The notes under the pieces were generated by a model. The model saw nothing but the letters and a program-made list of their open reading frames with translations, was not told the origin of the DNA and did not search any database. Position numbers and translations under genes: made by a program. DNA of 64,000 nt from a virus, in IMG/VR virus record IMGVR_UViG_3300044535_000472, positions 1-64,000 of that record. One strand, 5' to 3'. Positions 13,832 to 22,787 of this stretch are shown here, in pieces; position 1 is the stretch's first letter; the number at the start of each line of letters is the position of its first letter.

Positions 13832-14533
13832 ATGACTCAAGAAGTTAACATACAAGAAATTAGTCAAAAACTTTATGATAAGGTAAGAGACAAAGGATGG
13901 AATAAACTTCGCACTTTTTTATTATCATCTGATATGGATGATATCTTAGAAAAATTAGTGAAAGAAGTTGAGCAAGGTAAACGCTTTACTCCTCCTGTTA
14001 AAAGTCTATTTACTGCTTTGGAAAAATGTCCTATAGATAATGTTAGAGTAGTTATTATAGGACAAGATCCCTATCCACAATTAGGTGTTGCGGATGGTAT
14101 TGCGTTTAGTTGTGGCAATACAGGTAAGATTGAGAAATCATTACAGTATATGCATAGTTCAATTAAAGATACTGTTGATGCGGAATATGTAGGAAGTCCT
14201 GATTTGTCCCCTTGGGTGGAGCAGGGTGTACTTATGTTAAACTCAGCATTAACTACAACTATTGGCAAACCAGGTACGCACCAAGAATTATGGCAACCGT
14301 TTATGGCCTATCTCCTAGATATACTAACTCATTATAAAGATGATTTAGTTTATGTATTCTTAGGTAAGAAAGCACAAGAATTTGCTGATATGGTACCAGA
14401 TACTAATCATAAGATTATGGTATCGCATCCTGCTAGTGCTGCATATAGTGGAAGTAAGTGGGATTGTAACGACATGTGGAATAAAATAAACAATTACTTA
14501 AATGATAAAGGAGAAAAACCCATATCCTGGTAG
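13832..14533 (+). CDS. ung: Uracil-DNA glycosylase, family 1, 233 aa
   Basis: Removes uracil from DNA for base-excision repair. It shows the family 1 motifs: the water-activating loop G-Q-D79-P-Y-P at residues 77-82, the M-L-N-S-A-L-T-T segment (135-142) and the minor-groove His loop S-H199-P-A-S-A-A. Length is typical. I use the ATG at 13832; an upstream in-frame reading would run back through the minus-strand gene. The 24-bp divergent gap to that gene must contain or overlap any local promoter. Confidence 0.9.
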   Translation: MTQEVNIQEISQKLYDKVRDKGWNKLRTFLLSSDMDDILEKLVKEVEQGKRFTPPVKSLFTALEKCPIDNVRVVIIGQDPYPQLGVADGIAFSCGNTGKIEKSLQYMHSSIKDTVDAEYVGSPDLSPWVEQGVLMLNSALTTTIGKPGTHQELWQPFMAYLLDILTHYKDDLVYVFLGKKAQEFADMVPDTNHKIMVSHPASAAYSGSKWDCNDMWNKINNYLNDKGEKPISW

Positions 14534-14807
14534 AATTAAAGTTAGAATGATATTAGATCCTGCATTTGGTGAGGTGTCATTTGAAATAGAAGACAGTGTT
14601 ATTAAAAATAAATGTCTATATGATGCATTATCTGAATACGGTATAGAACTCGAAAGAGCTAAATACATTGTAGAGGATATAGCTAAGTCAACAAACACGG
14701 CTAAGTATTATCATATGGAACCAATAGATTACGTAAAATATGGCAGAAAAAGACGTCGTGAAGCTGAGGAGCAACATCAGGCAAGATTTGGCCCAGCTAA
14801 ACTATGA
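14502..14807 (+). CDS. Hypothetical protein, 101 aa
   Basis: Overlaps the uracil-DNA glycosylase gene by 32 bases and the DnaA-like gene by 68 bases. The N-terminal half is strand-rich and the C-terminal half is a very basic helix (G-R-K-R-R-R-E-A-E-E). Overlap, composition and operon position support it as a real gene; no domain is recognised. Confidence 0.55.
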   Translation: MIKEKNPYPGRIKVRMILDPAFGEVSFEIEDSVIKNKCLYDALSEYGIELERAKYIVEDIAKSTNTAKYYHMEPIDYVKYGRKRRREAEEQHQARFGPAKL

Positions 14808-15261
14808 CCTAAACATGGTCATTAGTAAATTCTTTACAAGTATCCAGAAAGATTTGAATGCCTATGATAAATACATAGGTGATACACATGCTATTATACC
14901 TGGCATAGATAATTTTAAAATTATAGTTGATTTAGCTGAAGAGCTTTATCCTGATGATAAACCTTTTACCAAGAACATGAAACATCGTAAGCAACAAGTT
15001 ACTATTATTAGACAATGTTGTTACTTGATAGGTAATGAACTTGGTTTAAGTTATTCTCATATGGTAAGAGTTCTTAATGATATGCACGGCGAGAAAGTTA
15101 CGCATCATGCTACTATGCTACATGGCGCTAAGAAAACTCGTATTGCATTGGAAATCAAGGACAAAAGTGTATTACCTATATGGAGTAACCTAATGGCTAA
15201 GATGCAAGAAAGAAATTATTCAAAATCATTCGTATCTTTAGAGTCTATAGACAAGCTATGA
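14740..15261 (+). CDS. DnaA domain IV-like DNA-binding protein, 173 aa
   Basis: The C-terminal half (about residues 86-134) reads like the DnaA origin-binding domain: a helix ending in a Gly-Leu-Ser turn, a second helix, then T-H122-H-A-T-M-L-H-G-A-K-K, matching the DnaA signature D-H-S-T-V-L-H-A-x-x-K. There is no AAA+ ATPase domain. DnaA domain IV alone binds DnaA boxes, so this could mark the phage origin or compete with host DnaA. It precedes the DnaB-like helicase by two genes. The family call rests on one motif region. Confidence 0.65.
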   Translation: MAEKDVVKLRSNIRQDLAQLNYDLNMVISKFFTSIQKDLNAYDKYIGDTHAIIPGIDNFKIIVDLAEELYPDDKPFTKNMKHRKQQVTIIRQCCYLIGNELGLSYSHMVRVLNDMHGEKVTHHATMLHGAKKTRIALEIKDKSVLPIWSNLMAKMQERNYSKSFVSLESIDKL

Positions 15262-15818
15262 AAGAACTATTTGACTTCTTAATAACTAAGGGTTTGTCGC
15301 CTAATAGTTATTATTTATTGTGGTCCATTTATAATGGTACAGCACCTCAAAATATCAAAGTGCCTTTGGAAATGAGAACTGTTACTCAACAAGGGTATAT
15401 TGATGAAGAGGGTAAACTAACTTCTAAAGGTTTAGAAATTGTAAGATTTAACTCTAAAGTTGTAAGTGCTTTACCAGATGATGCATTAGATAATATTGAT
15501 AAGTATATTTCTATATTTCCTAAAGGTAAACTACCTAGCGGTAAAGCTGCTAGAGTAAACAAAAAGAATATAGAAGATGCTTATAAATGGTTCTTTAAAA
15601 ATTATACGTATGATTGGGATACTATCTTACGTGCTACATTTTATTATGTAGAGACGTATGAAAAGACTAATTATATGTATATGAAAAATTCACAGTACTT
15701 CATACGCAAGCAAAATACAGATAAGTCCTGGGATTCTGAGCTTGCAAACTACTGTGATATAATTATTAATGGAGATGATGAGCCAGAAACTCCTCATTTC
15801 AGTGATAACGTAGTATGA
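15258..15818 (+). CDS. Hypothetical replication-operon protein, 186 aa
   Basis: The N-terminal 60 residues resemble a winged-helix domain (helix, L-S-P-N-S-Y-Y-L-L helix, then a Gly-rich wing E-G-K-L-T-S-K-G-L). The rest is helical with many Tyr and Trp. It overlaps both neighbours by four bases and lies between the DnaA-like and DnaB-like genes, which would suit a helicase loader or initiator. That is inference; I do not recognise a named family. Confidence 0.6.
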   Translation: MKELFDFLITKGLSPNSYYLLWSIYNGTAPQNIKVPLEMRTVTQQGYIDEEGKLTSKGLEIVRFNSKVVSALPDDALDNIDKYISIFPKGKLPSGKAARVNKKNIEDAYKWFFKNYTYDWDTILRATFYYVETYEKTNYMYMKNSQYFIRKQNTDKSWDSELANYCDIIINGDDEPETPHFSDNVV

Positions 15819-16018
15819 ATAGATCACGCCTTATGAAAAAAAGATCACTAAATATAATTGTTAGTATCTTTTTCTCAGTACTTAGTTGGTTTATAACCAA
15901 CGCATTAATTATAGAAATAGCACTTTGGCAGTACTTCCTCATAGAGATGCTCTTGCTTTTTCTAAGTTATTTTTATACATTCGTAGTAGAAAGATTACAT
16001 ATACCTCGTGCCGAATAG
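15815..16018 (+). CDS. Small two-helix membrane protein, 67 aa
   Basis: A basic N-terminus (residues 1-12) followed by two hydrophobic helices (about 13-34 and 37-58) and a short polar tail. It overlaps the previous gene by four bases, and its 3' end forms part of a terminator stem. A holin-like or membrane-modifying role is possible, but lysis genes lie elsewhere. Confidence 0.6.
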   Translation: MNRSRLMKKRSLNIIVSIFFSVLSWFITNALIIEIALWQYFLIEMLLLFLSYFYTFVVERLHIPRAE

Positions 16019-16032
16019 GTACGGGGTTTTTT
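16003..16032 (+). terminator. Intrinsic terminator overlapping a gene end
   Basis: Ten-bp stem (16003-16012/16018-16027, two G-U pairs), five-base loop and six T residues. The stop codon of the small membrane protein lies in the loop and stem, so the hairpin doubles as coding sequence. Confidence 0.85.
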
Positions 16033-16043
16033 ATCCTCAATAA

Positions 16044-17042
16044 ATGACAACAAAGAAAAAAAATACAAGCTGGAATAGCCAGCGGGAAGGATTTCTTGAC
16101 TCTTTGAAGTACATGAAGGGACGTCAACAAGGTCAAATCAAAAGCTTAAAGACACCCTGGGATAAGTTTAATGACGCAACAACAAGTGGTTTAGAGTGGA
16201 ACTCAATGACGGTTATAGGTGGAAGACCGGCAAGTGGGAAAACTCTTATTAAAGATCAAATAGTACGTGAAGCTTTTGTCTTGAATAAAGGCGAAAACTT
16301 TAGAGTACTGGAATTTCAGTTTGAGATGATAGCACGTACTTCGGCTATCCGTGAATACTCCAGCGTACTTGGTAAACCCTATAAGTACTTATGCAGTGCA
16401 TCAGGGACAATTACCGATGATGATCTTCAAAAGTGTTATGATTACGCAAAAGAAAGAGTACAATACCCTATAGATATCGTAGAGGATCCTTGTACAGTTA
16501 ATGAATTCAAAGAAATCATTAAGGACTACATGGAATACTATGCTGAATCTGATGAAGATGGGGAAAAGGTATTTACAAAAACAATTGTAACGCTAGACCA
16601 CTCGCTCTTACTCAAGAAGGCACCCTTTGAGAAAGACAAATATGACACGTTGTATAATTTAGGTGAGGCGCTAACGGAACTTAAACGTAAGTATCCAATA
16701 GCGTTTATTATCTTAAGTCAGCTTAATAGGAATATTGATAATCCTGAGCGTAGTGAAGATGGCAAGTATGGTAATTACATACTAGAGTCTGACCTATTTG
16801 GAGCTGACGCTTTATTACAGCATGCCGACACATTAGTAGGAATCAACAGGCCTGGGAAACAAAAGATACGCTTATATGGTCCCGATAGATTTATTATCGA
16901 AGATGATAAGATTCTTGTAATGCATTTTATCAAGTGCCGTAATGGCGATGCTAGAATGAGTTTCTTTAAAGCCGAGTTTGAAAAAATGAAGATAGTTGAA
17001 ATTTCTACTCCGCCACAACAAGAAAGAAAAATTAAATTCTAA
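16044..17042 (+). CDS. DnaB-like replicative helicase, 332 aa
   Basis: RecA-fold ATPase with Walker A G-G-R-P-A-S-G-K-T (59-67), a Walker B-type strand V-T-L-D-H-S, the sensor-like I-I-L-S-Q-L-N-R segment and a C-terminal A-D-T-L-V-G strand, all typical of DnaB/RadA-type helicases. It is shorter than DnaB (about 470) because the N-terminal primase-interaction domain is missing, as in other phage forms. It should unwind the fork ahead of the polymerase, near genes for SSB and primase. Confidence 0.85.
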   Translation: MTTKKKNTSWNSQREGFLDSLKYMKGRQQGQIKSLKTPWDKFNDATTSGLEWNSMTVIGGRPASGKTLIKDQIVREAFVLNKGENFRVLEFQFEMIARTSAIREYSSVLGKPYKYLCSASGTITDDDLQKCYDYAKERVQYPIDIVEDPCTVNEFKEIIKDYMEYYAESDEDGEKVFTKTIVTLDHSLLLKKAPFEKDKYDTLYNLGEALTELKRKYPIAFIILSQLNRNIDNPERSEDGKYGNYILESDLFGADALLQHADTLVGINRPGKQKIRLYGPDRFIIEDDKILVMHFIKCRNGDARMSFFKAEFEKMKIVEISTPPQQERKIKF

Positions 17043-17047
17043 GTAAC

Positions 17048-17608
17048 ATGTCAATAAGTACAACACCAAAAGCAGACAATGTAAAGGATAAGCTTCAAGA
17101 CCTTAGACAGTATCATCAACCAACTTTTGATGCGCTAGGTATTCCAGATGCACTTTACATCCCTAAGTTAATTTATCGCCCACAAGGTAAAGATGAAATG
17201 CATTTCAGCATGTTTGTCGGCGAGCTTCGTAAAGAGCAAGATGTTTATACCGAAGCTGTAAGCCAAGCAAAAGATCCTGAAGATATTAATCGCACCTTGT
17301 ATGTTTGGCGTTATAATCCACACTGGTTAGAAGAATATGATACTACCGAGCCTATGGCTAATGGTCAAGTAAGATATCTTATTCCAGCTGCTGAATTAGT
17401 TAAAGTTAACGTTCCTGGTAAAGAAGACAAAAAAGCTATTTCTACTAAAGGTAAATCTCCTGCAGCTCCATTAACTATGGACTTTGATGAGATTTTAGAT
17501 CCTAATAGCGACGCACCATTTGACCAATTAACAATTCGTGATTTGGCTGCATTACTATTAAAGAAGCCTGTAAGTAACAAGAAATGGTTGAATGATTTAT
17601 TAAAATAA
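17048..17608 (+). CDS. Hypothetical protein of the replication operon, 186 aa
   Basis: Soluble protein between the helicase and a RecA-like ATPase, one base from the latter. The C-terminal 45 residues form a compact helical module (F-D-Q-L-T-I-R-D-L-A-A-L-L-L-K-K-P). A Lys/Ser/Pro-rich linker near residue 125 joins it to the front part. No recognised domain; an accessory role in replication is inferred from position only. Confidence 0.55.
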   Translation: MSISTTPKADNVKDKLQDLRQYHQPTFDALGIPDALYIPKLIYRPQGKDEMHFSMFVGELRKEQDVYTEAVSQAKDPEDINRTLYVWRYNPHWLEEYDTTEPMANGQVRYLIPAAELVKVNVPGKEDKKAISTKGKSPAAPLTMDFDEILDPNSDAPFDQLTIRDLAALLLKKPVSNKKWLNDLLK

Positions 17609-17609
17609 C

Positions 17610-18353
17610 ATGGAAATTAAATTACCGTTAGAAAAAGTTAAGGCTGTATCTCAAAGCCCAAGTAACTTGATTATCTTTTCAAAGCCTAAGACTGGTAAAA
17701 CAACCTTGTTTGCCAACTTAGAGAATTGCCTTATTCTGGATTTAGAAAATGGTGCCGATTATATTGACGCTATTAAGATTAAAGCAACTTCAGTTGAAGA
17801 AATCAAGCATATTGGTAAAGCTATTAAAGATGCTGGTAACCCATATCAATACGTTGCTGTAGATACTATTACAGCATTAGAGGAGATGTGTGTTCCTTAT
17901 GCCGAAGAACTTTATTCTAGAACACCTATGGGTAAAAACTGGTTCACATCAGGTAAGGCACAATATGGTACTATTCTTAGTTTACCAAACGGTGCTGGTT
18001 ATCCATATCTTAGAGAAGCTTTTACAAAGGTTGTTGATTATATCAAGACCTGGGCTCCTAGAACAATATTGGTAGGACACGTAAAAGACACCCTTCTTGA
18101 GAAAAACGGTTCCGAGTTTAACTCTTTAGACTTGGATTTAACCGGTAAACTAAAGAGAATATCTTGTTCTAATTCTGATGCTATAGGTTATCTATACCGA
18201 AAAGGCAAAACTAACATCTTAAGTTTTAAAACTTCTGATGAAATTGCCTGCGGTGCAAGACCTGAACACTTGAGAAATCAAGAGTTTGTAGTATCTGAAT
18301 TAACAGATGAAAACGTAATTAACGTAGATTGGAGTAAAATTTATATCGATTAA
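17610..18353 (+). CDS. Sak4-like RecA-fold ATPase, 247 aa
   Basis: A single RecA core with Walker A S-K-P-K-T-G-K-T-T (24-32) and Walker B Y-V-A-V-D-T-I. Size and motif layout match the phage Sak4 family of Rad51-related single-strand annealing proteins (AAA_24), which act with a cognate SSB. An SSB-like gene follows 11 bases later, the usual arrangement, and a RecB-type exonuclease lies further on, completing a likely recombination set. Confidence 0.8.
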   Translation: MEIKLPLEKVKAVSQSPSNLIIFSKPKTGKTTLFANLENCLILDLENGADYIDAIKIKATSVEEIKHIGKAIKDAGNPYQYVAVDTITALEEMCVPYAEELYSRTPMGKNWFTSGKAQYGTILSLPNGAGYPYLREAFTKVVDYIKTWAPRTILVGHVKDTLLEKNGSEFNSLDLDLTGKLKRISCSNSDAIGYLYRKGKTNILSFKTSDEIACGARPEHLRNQEFVVSELTDENVINVDWSKIYID

Positions 18354-18364
18354 CCCTAAGTAAA

Positions 18365-19057
18365 ATGATAAGTACAAAAGATGTAGTAAGTACAACTGGT
18401 GGATCCAGTGTACCTAAAGTAATTCAACCAGGTAATGAAACATGTACAGTGTTGAACATTAAGCTAGAACCAGCTCGCTTTAAAGAAGGTGGTTATGATA
18501 TTATCCTTAACGTTGAAGGTCCAGCAATGGGCGATGACTTTGAAGGCTTTTGGATTAACAAAGACAACCAATCTTTGGGACGCCATTTAGGTCAAGTAGG
18601 TCGCATTCGTGCAAGTGAGTATCCTTATGCTGATGGTACTACTAAAAGTGGTATTGAGGTAAGTCGTGATAAAGAGCTTCTACGTTTCTTGCAATCTTTT
18701 TGTAAGGAAACTAAATCTCTTGAATGGTTTGTGCAGCAAGATAACAAGCATGAAACCATTGAATCTTTATTTGAGGCTTTCAACAATGATAAGCCATTCG
18801 CAGGTAAAGAAATTCGCATGTGTGTTGCGGGTAAAGAGTATGTGAATAAAGAAGGTTATACTAACTATGATTTATTCTTGCCTAAGTATTCTCGTGGTCA
18901 AGTACCATTTGAGTCTGCTAGCATTGAAGAAAATTCTAGTAAAATTGTAACTTTTGATGAGCAAATCCACGTTAAGAAACGTAAAGTTGAAAGCGTAAGC
19001 TCATTTGGTGATGATCAGCCTGCAGCTCCAAAAGCTACAGGTGACTTTGAACTATAA
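18365..19057 (+). CDS. Single-stranded DNA-binding protein, 230 aa
   Basis: A beta-rich OB-fold-like N-terminal domain (about residues 20-180), then a flexible Ser/Lys/Pro-rich linker and an acidic, hydrophobic-ended tail G-D-F-E-L, like the partner-binding tip of SSB proteins. Position right after the Sak4-like gene supports SSB. A terminator follows 18 bases after the stop. Core sequence resemblance is weak, so confidence rests on tail and context. Confidence 0.7.
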   Translation: MISTKDVVSTTGGSSVPKVIQPGNETCTVLNIKLEPARFKEGGYDIILNVEGPAMGDDFEGFWINKDNQSLGRHLGQVGRIRASEYPYADGTTKSGIEVSRDKELLRFLQSFCKETKSLEWFVQQDNKHETIESLFEAFNNDKPFAGKEIRMCVAGKEYVNKEGYTNYDLFLPKYSRGQVPFESASIEENSSKIVTFDEQIHVKKRKVESVSSFGDDQPAAPKATGDFEL

Positions 19058-19074
19058 TTTTTAATTGAATATGG

Positions 19075-19100
19075 AGGGGAGTGTAATGCTCCCCTTTTTA
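19075..19100 (+). terminator. Intrinsic terminator after the SSB gene
   Basis: Perfect 7-bp stem (19075-19081/19089-19095) with a 7-nt loop and a T run. Confidence 0.85.
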
Positions 19101-19117
19101 TTCTTAATACATTTAAC

Positions 19118-20074
19118 ATGATTAGTACAAAATTACAAGCTACAACTGCTAATAGCATTCCATCTTATTGGGTGTTTGAACATTTTTGCAAATTAGATAC
19201 TAAACTTGTTGGTCAAAATATCAAGATTAAATCTCCTTTTAATCCAGCGGAGACTAATCCTAGCTTTTGTATATATGTAAGAGGCAATAAATATTGCTTC
19301 AAAGATTTCTCTACAGATAATGGGGGCAATCATATTGAGTTTGTAAAACTTGTTTATAATTGCGATGCTATGCAGGCTGCAACAATTATGCTTGAGGAGT
19401 ACAACAAAACTATTGGATTAGATGATGAAAGGTTTATTGAACCTGAGGGTCGCTATGAGGTAACTAGCTATCAAGAAAGAAAGTGGACTAACCTAGACGC
19501 AGAATATTGGACGCAATTTAAGATTGACTCTAATACTCTTAACCATTATGATGTAAGACCTATTGAGTCTTATATTATGGAGAAAGAGAATGCTCCAGAT
19601 GTTACTATGAAAAGTGCATATTTCTATGGTTACTTTAGAAGTAGCGGCGAGTTGTATAAAATTTATCAGCCAAAAAATAAAGAGAACAAGTTTATAAAGG
19701 TTAATGGTTATATCCAGGGTACTGATCAATTAAAATTTGATAAACCTAATCTTATAATCTGCAGCTCTCTTAAAGATATTATGGCATTAAGCAAGTTTGG
19801 CTATAACGCTGAATTTGTAGCACCGGATAGCGAGAATACAATGATTCCTAGCGGGTCAATTGCAATGTATAAAGATCGTTATAAGGCAATATGTACTCTA
19901 TTTGATTATGATGAAGCCGGTATAAGATCTGCAGATAAGTATAAAAAACTATATGGGATAAACAAAGTTATTCTACCTATGTCTAAAGACTTATCCGATT
20001 CTGTACGTGATTTTGGTATTCAAAAGGTACATGAAGAATTATTTCCTTTATTAAAAGAAGCATTAAAGAAATGA
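19118..20074 (+). CDS. Toprim DNA primase, 318 aa
   Basis: The N-terminal part resembles the DnaG zinc-binding region (F-K-D-F-S-T-D-N-G-G-N-H at 61-72) but lacks the full Cys/His set. The Toprim domain spans about 211-290: strand L-I-I-C-S-S-L-K-D (212-220) and L-F-D263-Y-D265-E. The first strand normally ends in the catalytic Glu, here a Ser, while the D-x-D pair is kept. It should make primers for replication with the DnaB-like helicase. The call is firm on Toprim and context, less firm on activity. Confidence 0.78.
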   Translation: MISTKLQATTANSIPSYWVFEHFCKLDTKLVGQNIKIKSPFNPAETNPSFCIYVRGNKYCFKDFSTDNGGNHIEFVKLVYNCDAMQAATIMLEEYNKTIGLDDERFIEPEGRYEVTSYQERKWTNLDAEYWTQFKIDSNTLNHYDVRPIESYIMEKENAPDVTMKSAYFYGYFRSSGELYKIYQPKNKENKFIKVNGYIQGTDQLKFDKPNLIICSSLKDIMALSKFGYNAEFVAPDSENTMIPSGSIAMYKDRYKAICTLFDYDEAGIRSADKYKKLYGINKVILPMSKDLSDSVRDFGIQKVHEELFPLLKEALKK

Positions 20075-20490
20075 GTTGGATATATCAGCATAAAGAATTC
20101 ACCGAGGACATGATTCCTGATGGTGCTGTAGGATTTGTATACCAGATGGATGTTATCATAGATGGTGAACGCAAGTCCTATATAGGTAAGAAGAACTTCT
20201 TTGCTGATGTAAAGACTAAGCTCAGCAAGAAGGCTATGCCTACTGATAAGCGTAAAAAAACTTACAAGCGCGTAAGAAAAACTGTATATCAAAATTACTA
20301 TAGTAGTAATGAAACACTTAAGGCAGCTCATAAAGCTGGAGCAGCTATTAGGAGAACCATCCTAAAGATATGCTACTCTAAGACAGAGCTCTCTTATCAA
20401 GAGGTTAAATACCAATTTATGTGCGAGGTGCTAGAAAAAGATTTCTGGTTAAACGCTAATATCTTAGGTAGGTTTTATAAACAAAAGTAA
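20071..20490 (+). CDS. GIY-YIG-like phage nuclease, 139 aa
   Basis: The N-terminal strands G-F-V-Y-Q-M and S-Y-I-G-K-K match the two GIY-YIG half-motifs of phage endonucleases. They are followed by Y-Q-N-Y-Y-S-S-N, a basic helix with I-R-R-T-I-L, and S-Y-Q-E-V-K-Y-Q-F, segments typical of this phage family. GIY-YIG enzymes cut DNA using one Glu and conserved Tyr and Arg. It overlaps the primase gene by four bases. A homing or DNA-processing role is inferred. Confidence 0.65.
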   Translation: MSWIYQHKEFTEDMIPDGAVGFVYQMDVIIDGERKSYIGKKNFFADVKTKLSKKAMPTDKRKKTYKRVRKTVYQNYYSSNETLKAAHKAGAAIRRTILKICYSKTELSYQEVKYQFMCEVLEKDFWLNANILGRFYKQK

Positions 20491-20491
20491 C

Positions 20492-20842
20492 ATGGCAAGT
20501 ACTAAAGTAGCAGCGCTAATGTCTCGTCTAAGAGACTTAGATATTCAGCGTGTAGAAATAAGATATGATGGCTCTGGAGATTCTGGATCCATAGAAGATG
20601 TAGAATTTTATAGAGAAAAGTGGGAAACTATAGATGACGTAGCTGAAGATTTACGTGGACTATGTGAAGATTTAGGTTATCATATATTAAATAACCACTA
20701 TAACTGGGACTGGTATAATAATGATGGTGGATATGGTACCGTTATCATAACACCTGATACAGACAATATTACCATTGATGGTTATGTTAGAAGTGTTACC
20801 GAGGCAGATGAATTGGTATCTTTAGAGAACATAGAATTCTAA
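20492..20842 (+). CDS. Hypothetical protein with SGDSG motif, 116 aa
   Basis: Contains Y-D-G-S-G-D-S-G-S-I-E-D near residue 25 and a later Trp/Tyr/Asn-rich segment, resembling an uncharacterised phage and bacterial family (of the DUF6878 type, from memory). Very acidic. Its stop shares a base with the next start codon. Function unknown; the paired next gene also belongs to a phage-common DUF. Confidence 0.6.
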   Translation: MASTKVAALMSRLRDLDIQRVEIRYDGSGDSGSIEDVEFYREKWETIDDVAEDLRGLCEDLGYHILNNHYNWDWYNNDGGYGTVIITPDTDNITIDGYVRSVTEADELVSLENIEF

Positions 20843-21183
20843 TGGCCCATCCATATGACCATGCCCGTAGCTCCGTTAAGAAATGGGGCGGGGAGATTGG
20901 AGATTACTTACCTATTCATGAGTGGTTTGATGAAACTAAAGGGTGGCTAGGAGATAGTCGCCACAGATTATTCAGACATCATAGTGAAGGTATCTTCCAA
21001 TGTGAAGAAATATTTGGCATCTATATTACTAACTCAGCCGGTAAAAAGGTTATGGTAAGGTATATAGGTGAGCAACATGTAAAAGAAGATTGCAATGGTT
21101 ATATACCAAGTGCAAAGGAGTGGATTACTAATCTAGACAAGCCACCTATGTGGATGTTAAAAACCCAAAAGATAAATGACTGA
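20842..21183 (+). CDS. DUF6915-like protein, 113 aa
   Basis: A highly recognisable conserved phage family: M-A-H-P-Y-D-H-A-R-S-S at the start, Y-L-P-I-H-E-W-F-D-E-T-K, R-H-R-L-F-R-H-H-S-E-G-I-F and V-R-Y-I-G-E-Q-H-V. The His-rich centre suggests metal binding. Biochemical function is not established. It overlaps the previous gene by one base and the next by eight. Confidence 0.75.
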   Translation: MAHPYDHARSSVKKWGGEIGDYLPIHEWFDETKGWLGDSRHRLFRHHSEGIFQCEEIFGIYITNSAGKKVMVRYIGEQHVKEDCNGYIPSAKEWITNLDKPPMWMLKTQKIND

Positions 21184-21592
21184 AGTACATAAACTTACAG
21201 AGCAGAACTATTTTAATTTGCTAGACATGATTAACTCTACAGATACAGAGAATCATACTATTGCAAAAGCTTTGATATCTAACCTAGATGTTAAAGAGAA
21301 CCTTGTATATTTAATCTTATTGTATAAAGAGTTACCTTCTGCTAATACGCGTAAGCAATTCTTTGATGAAAAAGTAATGGCGGATCTTAAGTTATACTTT
21401 GAAGTAGACTTGGGTTATACGCATGTAGATTGGGATAACATAATAAAGTATTTCTCTGCACCTAATCAGGACCCGTTACATCTAGGATTCTGCCTTAGCA
21501 GATTCTCACATGATTTAACTAGCAGATTAAATGATGCAGGGTTTGCCTTTATCAATAATTATAAAATTAACCTAGTGCCTAAACATGGATAA
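21176..21592 (+). CDS. Hypothetical protein, 138 aa
   Basis: All-helical, Leu/Asn-rich soluble protein overlapping both neighbours by eight bases. It directly precedes the metallopeptidase-vWA/MoxR pair and could be an accessory partner, but no domain is recognised. Confidence 0.55.
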   Translation: MTEVHKLTEQNYFNLLDMINSTDTENHTIAKALISNLDVKENLVYLILLYKELPSANTRKQFFDEKVMADLKLYFEVDLGYTHVDWDNIIKYFSAPNQDPLHLGFCLSRFSHDLTSRLNDAGFAFINNYKINLVPKHG

Positions 21593-22787
21593 ACATGAAA
21601 GCCTAGCCAAGACCGGTAAAGAACTAATGTTAAAGGAGCCCTTCTACGGGCTCTTTCTCATTGGTCTAAACAAGGTATGGCAGAAGAGAGTTCCTACTGC
21701 AGGTGTGAGTAAGAACAATATTAATTATCAGCTAACGATAAATGAAGATTTCTGGAATAGCCTTAGCTCTGACCACAAGCTTGGTCTACTAAAGCATGAG
21801 CTATTGCACATTGCATTCTTCCATTTAACTATGCATGATAACTTTGCAGATAAGCGCCTAGCTAACATAGCTATGGACTTGGAGATTAATCAGTACATAG
21901 ATCCACAGTATCTTCCTGAAGGTGGATGTACTATAGATAGTGATGCATTTAAACAATATAACTTACCTGTTAAGGCCGGTTGTAGAGAGTATTATGATAT
22001 CCTATCTAAAGAAAGAGATAAGCAAGAACAGCAAGGTGGTGGTAAAAGCAAACTTCAAAAGATTCTAGAGGCTATGGCTAAAGGAGATAGTCACGATGAA
22101 GATGGTGACCCAGTTCCTGATCATAGTACATGGCAAGACTTTGAAGACATGCCTGAAGCTGAAAAGAAGCTTATGGAAAAGCAATTGGAGCATATACTTA
22201 AGGAAGTAGCACAACAAGTTAAAGGTCGTGGTACTGTACCTGGAGAGATGCAAGGATTGCTTGATAAGATTAATACTAAAGAGCCGCCGAAGTTTGACTG
22301 GCGTGGTTATCTTAGAAGATTTGCTGGGGGTTCCCAGAAAGTGTATACTAAAAAGCTTAGAAGAAAACATAATAAGCGTTTTGAAGAGATGGCAGGTTTA
22401 AAGATTAAACCAAGAAAACATATTCTTGTTGCCATAGATACTAGTGGTTCAGTATCAGATGATGAGCTCCGTGAGTTCTTCCATGAGATTGACCATATTA
22501 ATAAGACTGGTGCTGAAATTACTGTTGTACAATGTGACACACAGATTAACAGCGTTAAGAAGTATAGTGCCGGTGATACTGTAGAAATTTTTGGTAGAGG
22601 TGGGACCGAGTTTGATCCCGTAATTGAGTATTATAACCAACATGTTAGAAGCTATAGTTGTATGGTATATCTAACTGACGGTGAATGCTATTGTAATGTA
22701 AAGCCAAGAGGCAAAATGTTGTGGGTAATTTCTTCTAGATCAGAGATGAATGAAGGATTACCAGGACCAAAGATCAAGTTAAATTAA
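21585..22787 (+). CDS. DUF2201-type protein: metallopeptidase-like plus vWA domain, 400 aa
   Basis: The N-terminal domain carries a zincin-type H71-E72-L-L-H75 motif. After a Glu/Gln/Lys-rich linker the C-terminal vWA domain has the MIDAS motif D285-T-S-G-S and the strand L-T-D-G-E. This matches the DUF2201 family, usually encoded next to MoxR AAA+ ATPases, as here (13 bases downstream). MoxR-vWA pairs act as chaperone-like remodelling systems and occur in some bacterial RNA-repair loci. A bulged hairpin (21632-21656) lies about 47 bases after the start codon. Confidence 0.82.
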   Translation: MDKHESLAKTGKELMLKEPFYGLFLIGLNKVWQKRVPTAGVSKNNINYQLTINEDFWNSLSSDHKLGLLKHELLHIAFFHLTMHDNFADKRLANIAMDLEINQYIDPQYLPEGGCTIDSDAFKQYNLPVKAGCREYYDILSKERDKQEQQGGGKSKLQKILEAMAKGDSHDEDGDPVPDHSTWQDFEDMPEAEKKLMEKQLEHILKEVAQQVKGRGTVPGEMQGLLDKINTKEPPKFDWRGYLRRFAGGSQKVYTKKLRRKHNKRFEEMAGLKIKPRKHILVAIDTSGSVSDDELREFFHEIDHINKTGAEITVVQCDTQINSVKKYSAGDTVEIFGRGGTEFDPVIEYYNQHVRSYSCMVYLTDGECYCNVKPRGKMLWVISSRSEMNEGLPGPKIKLN

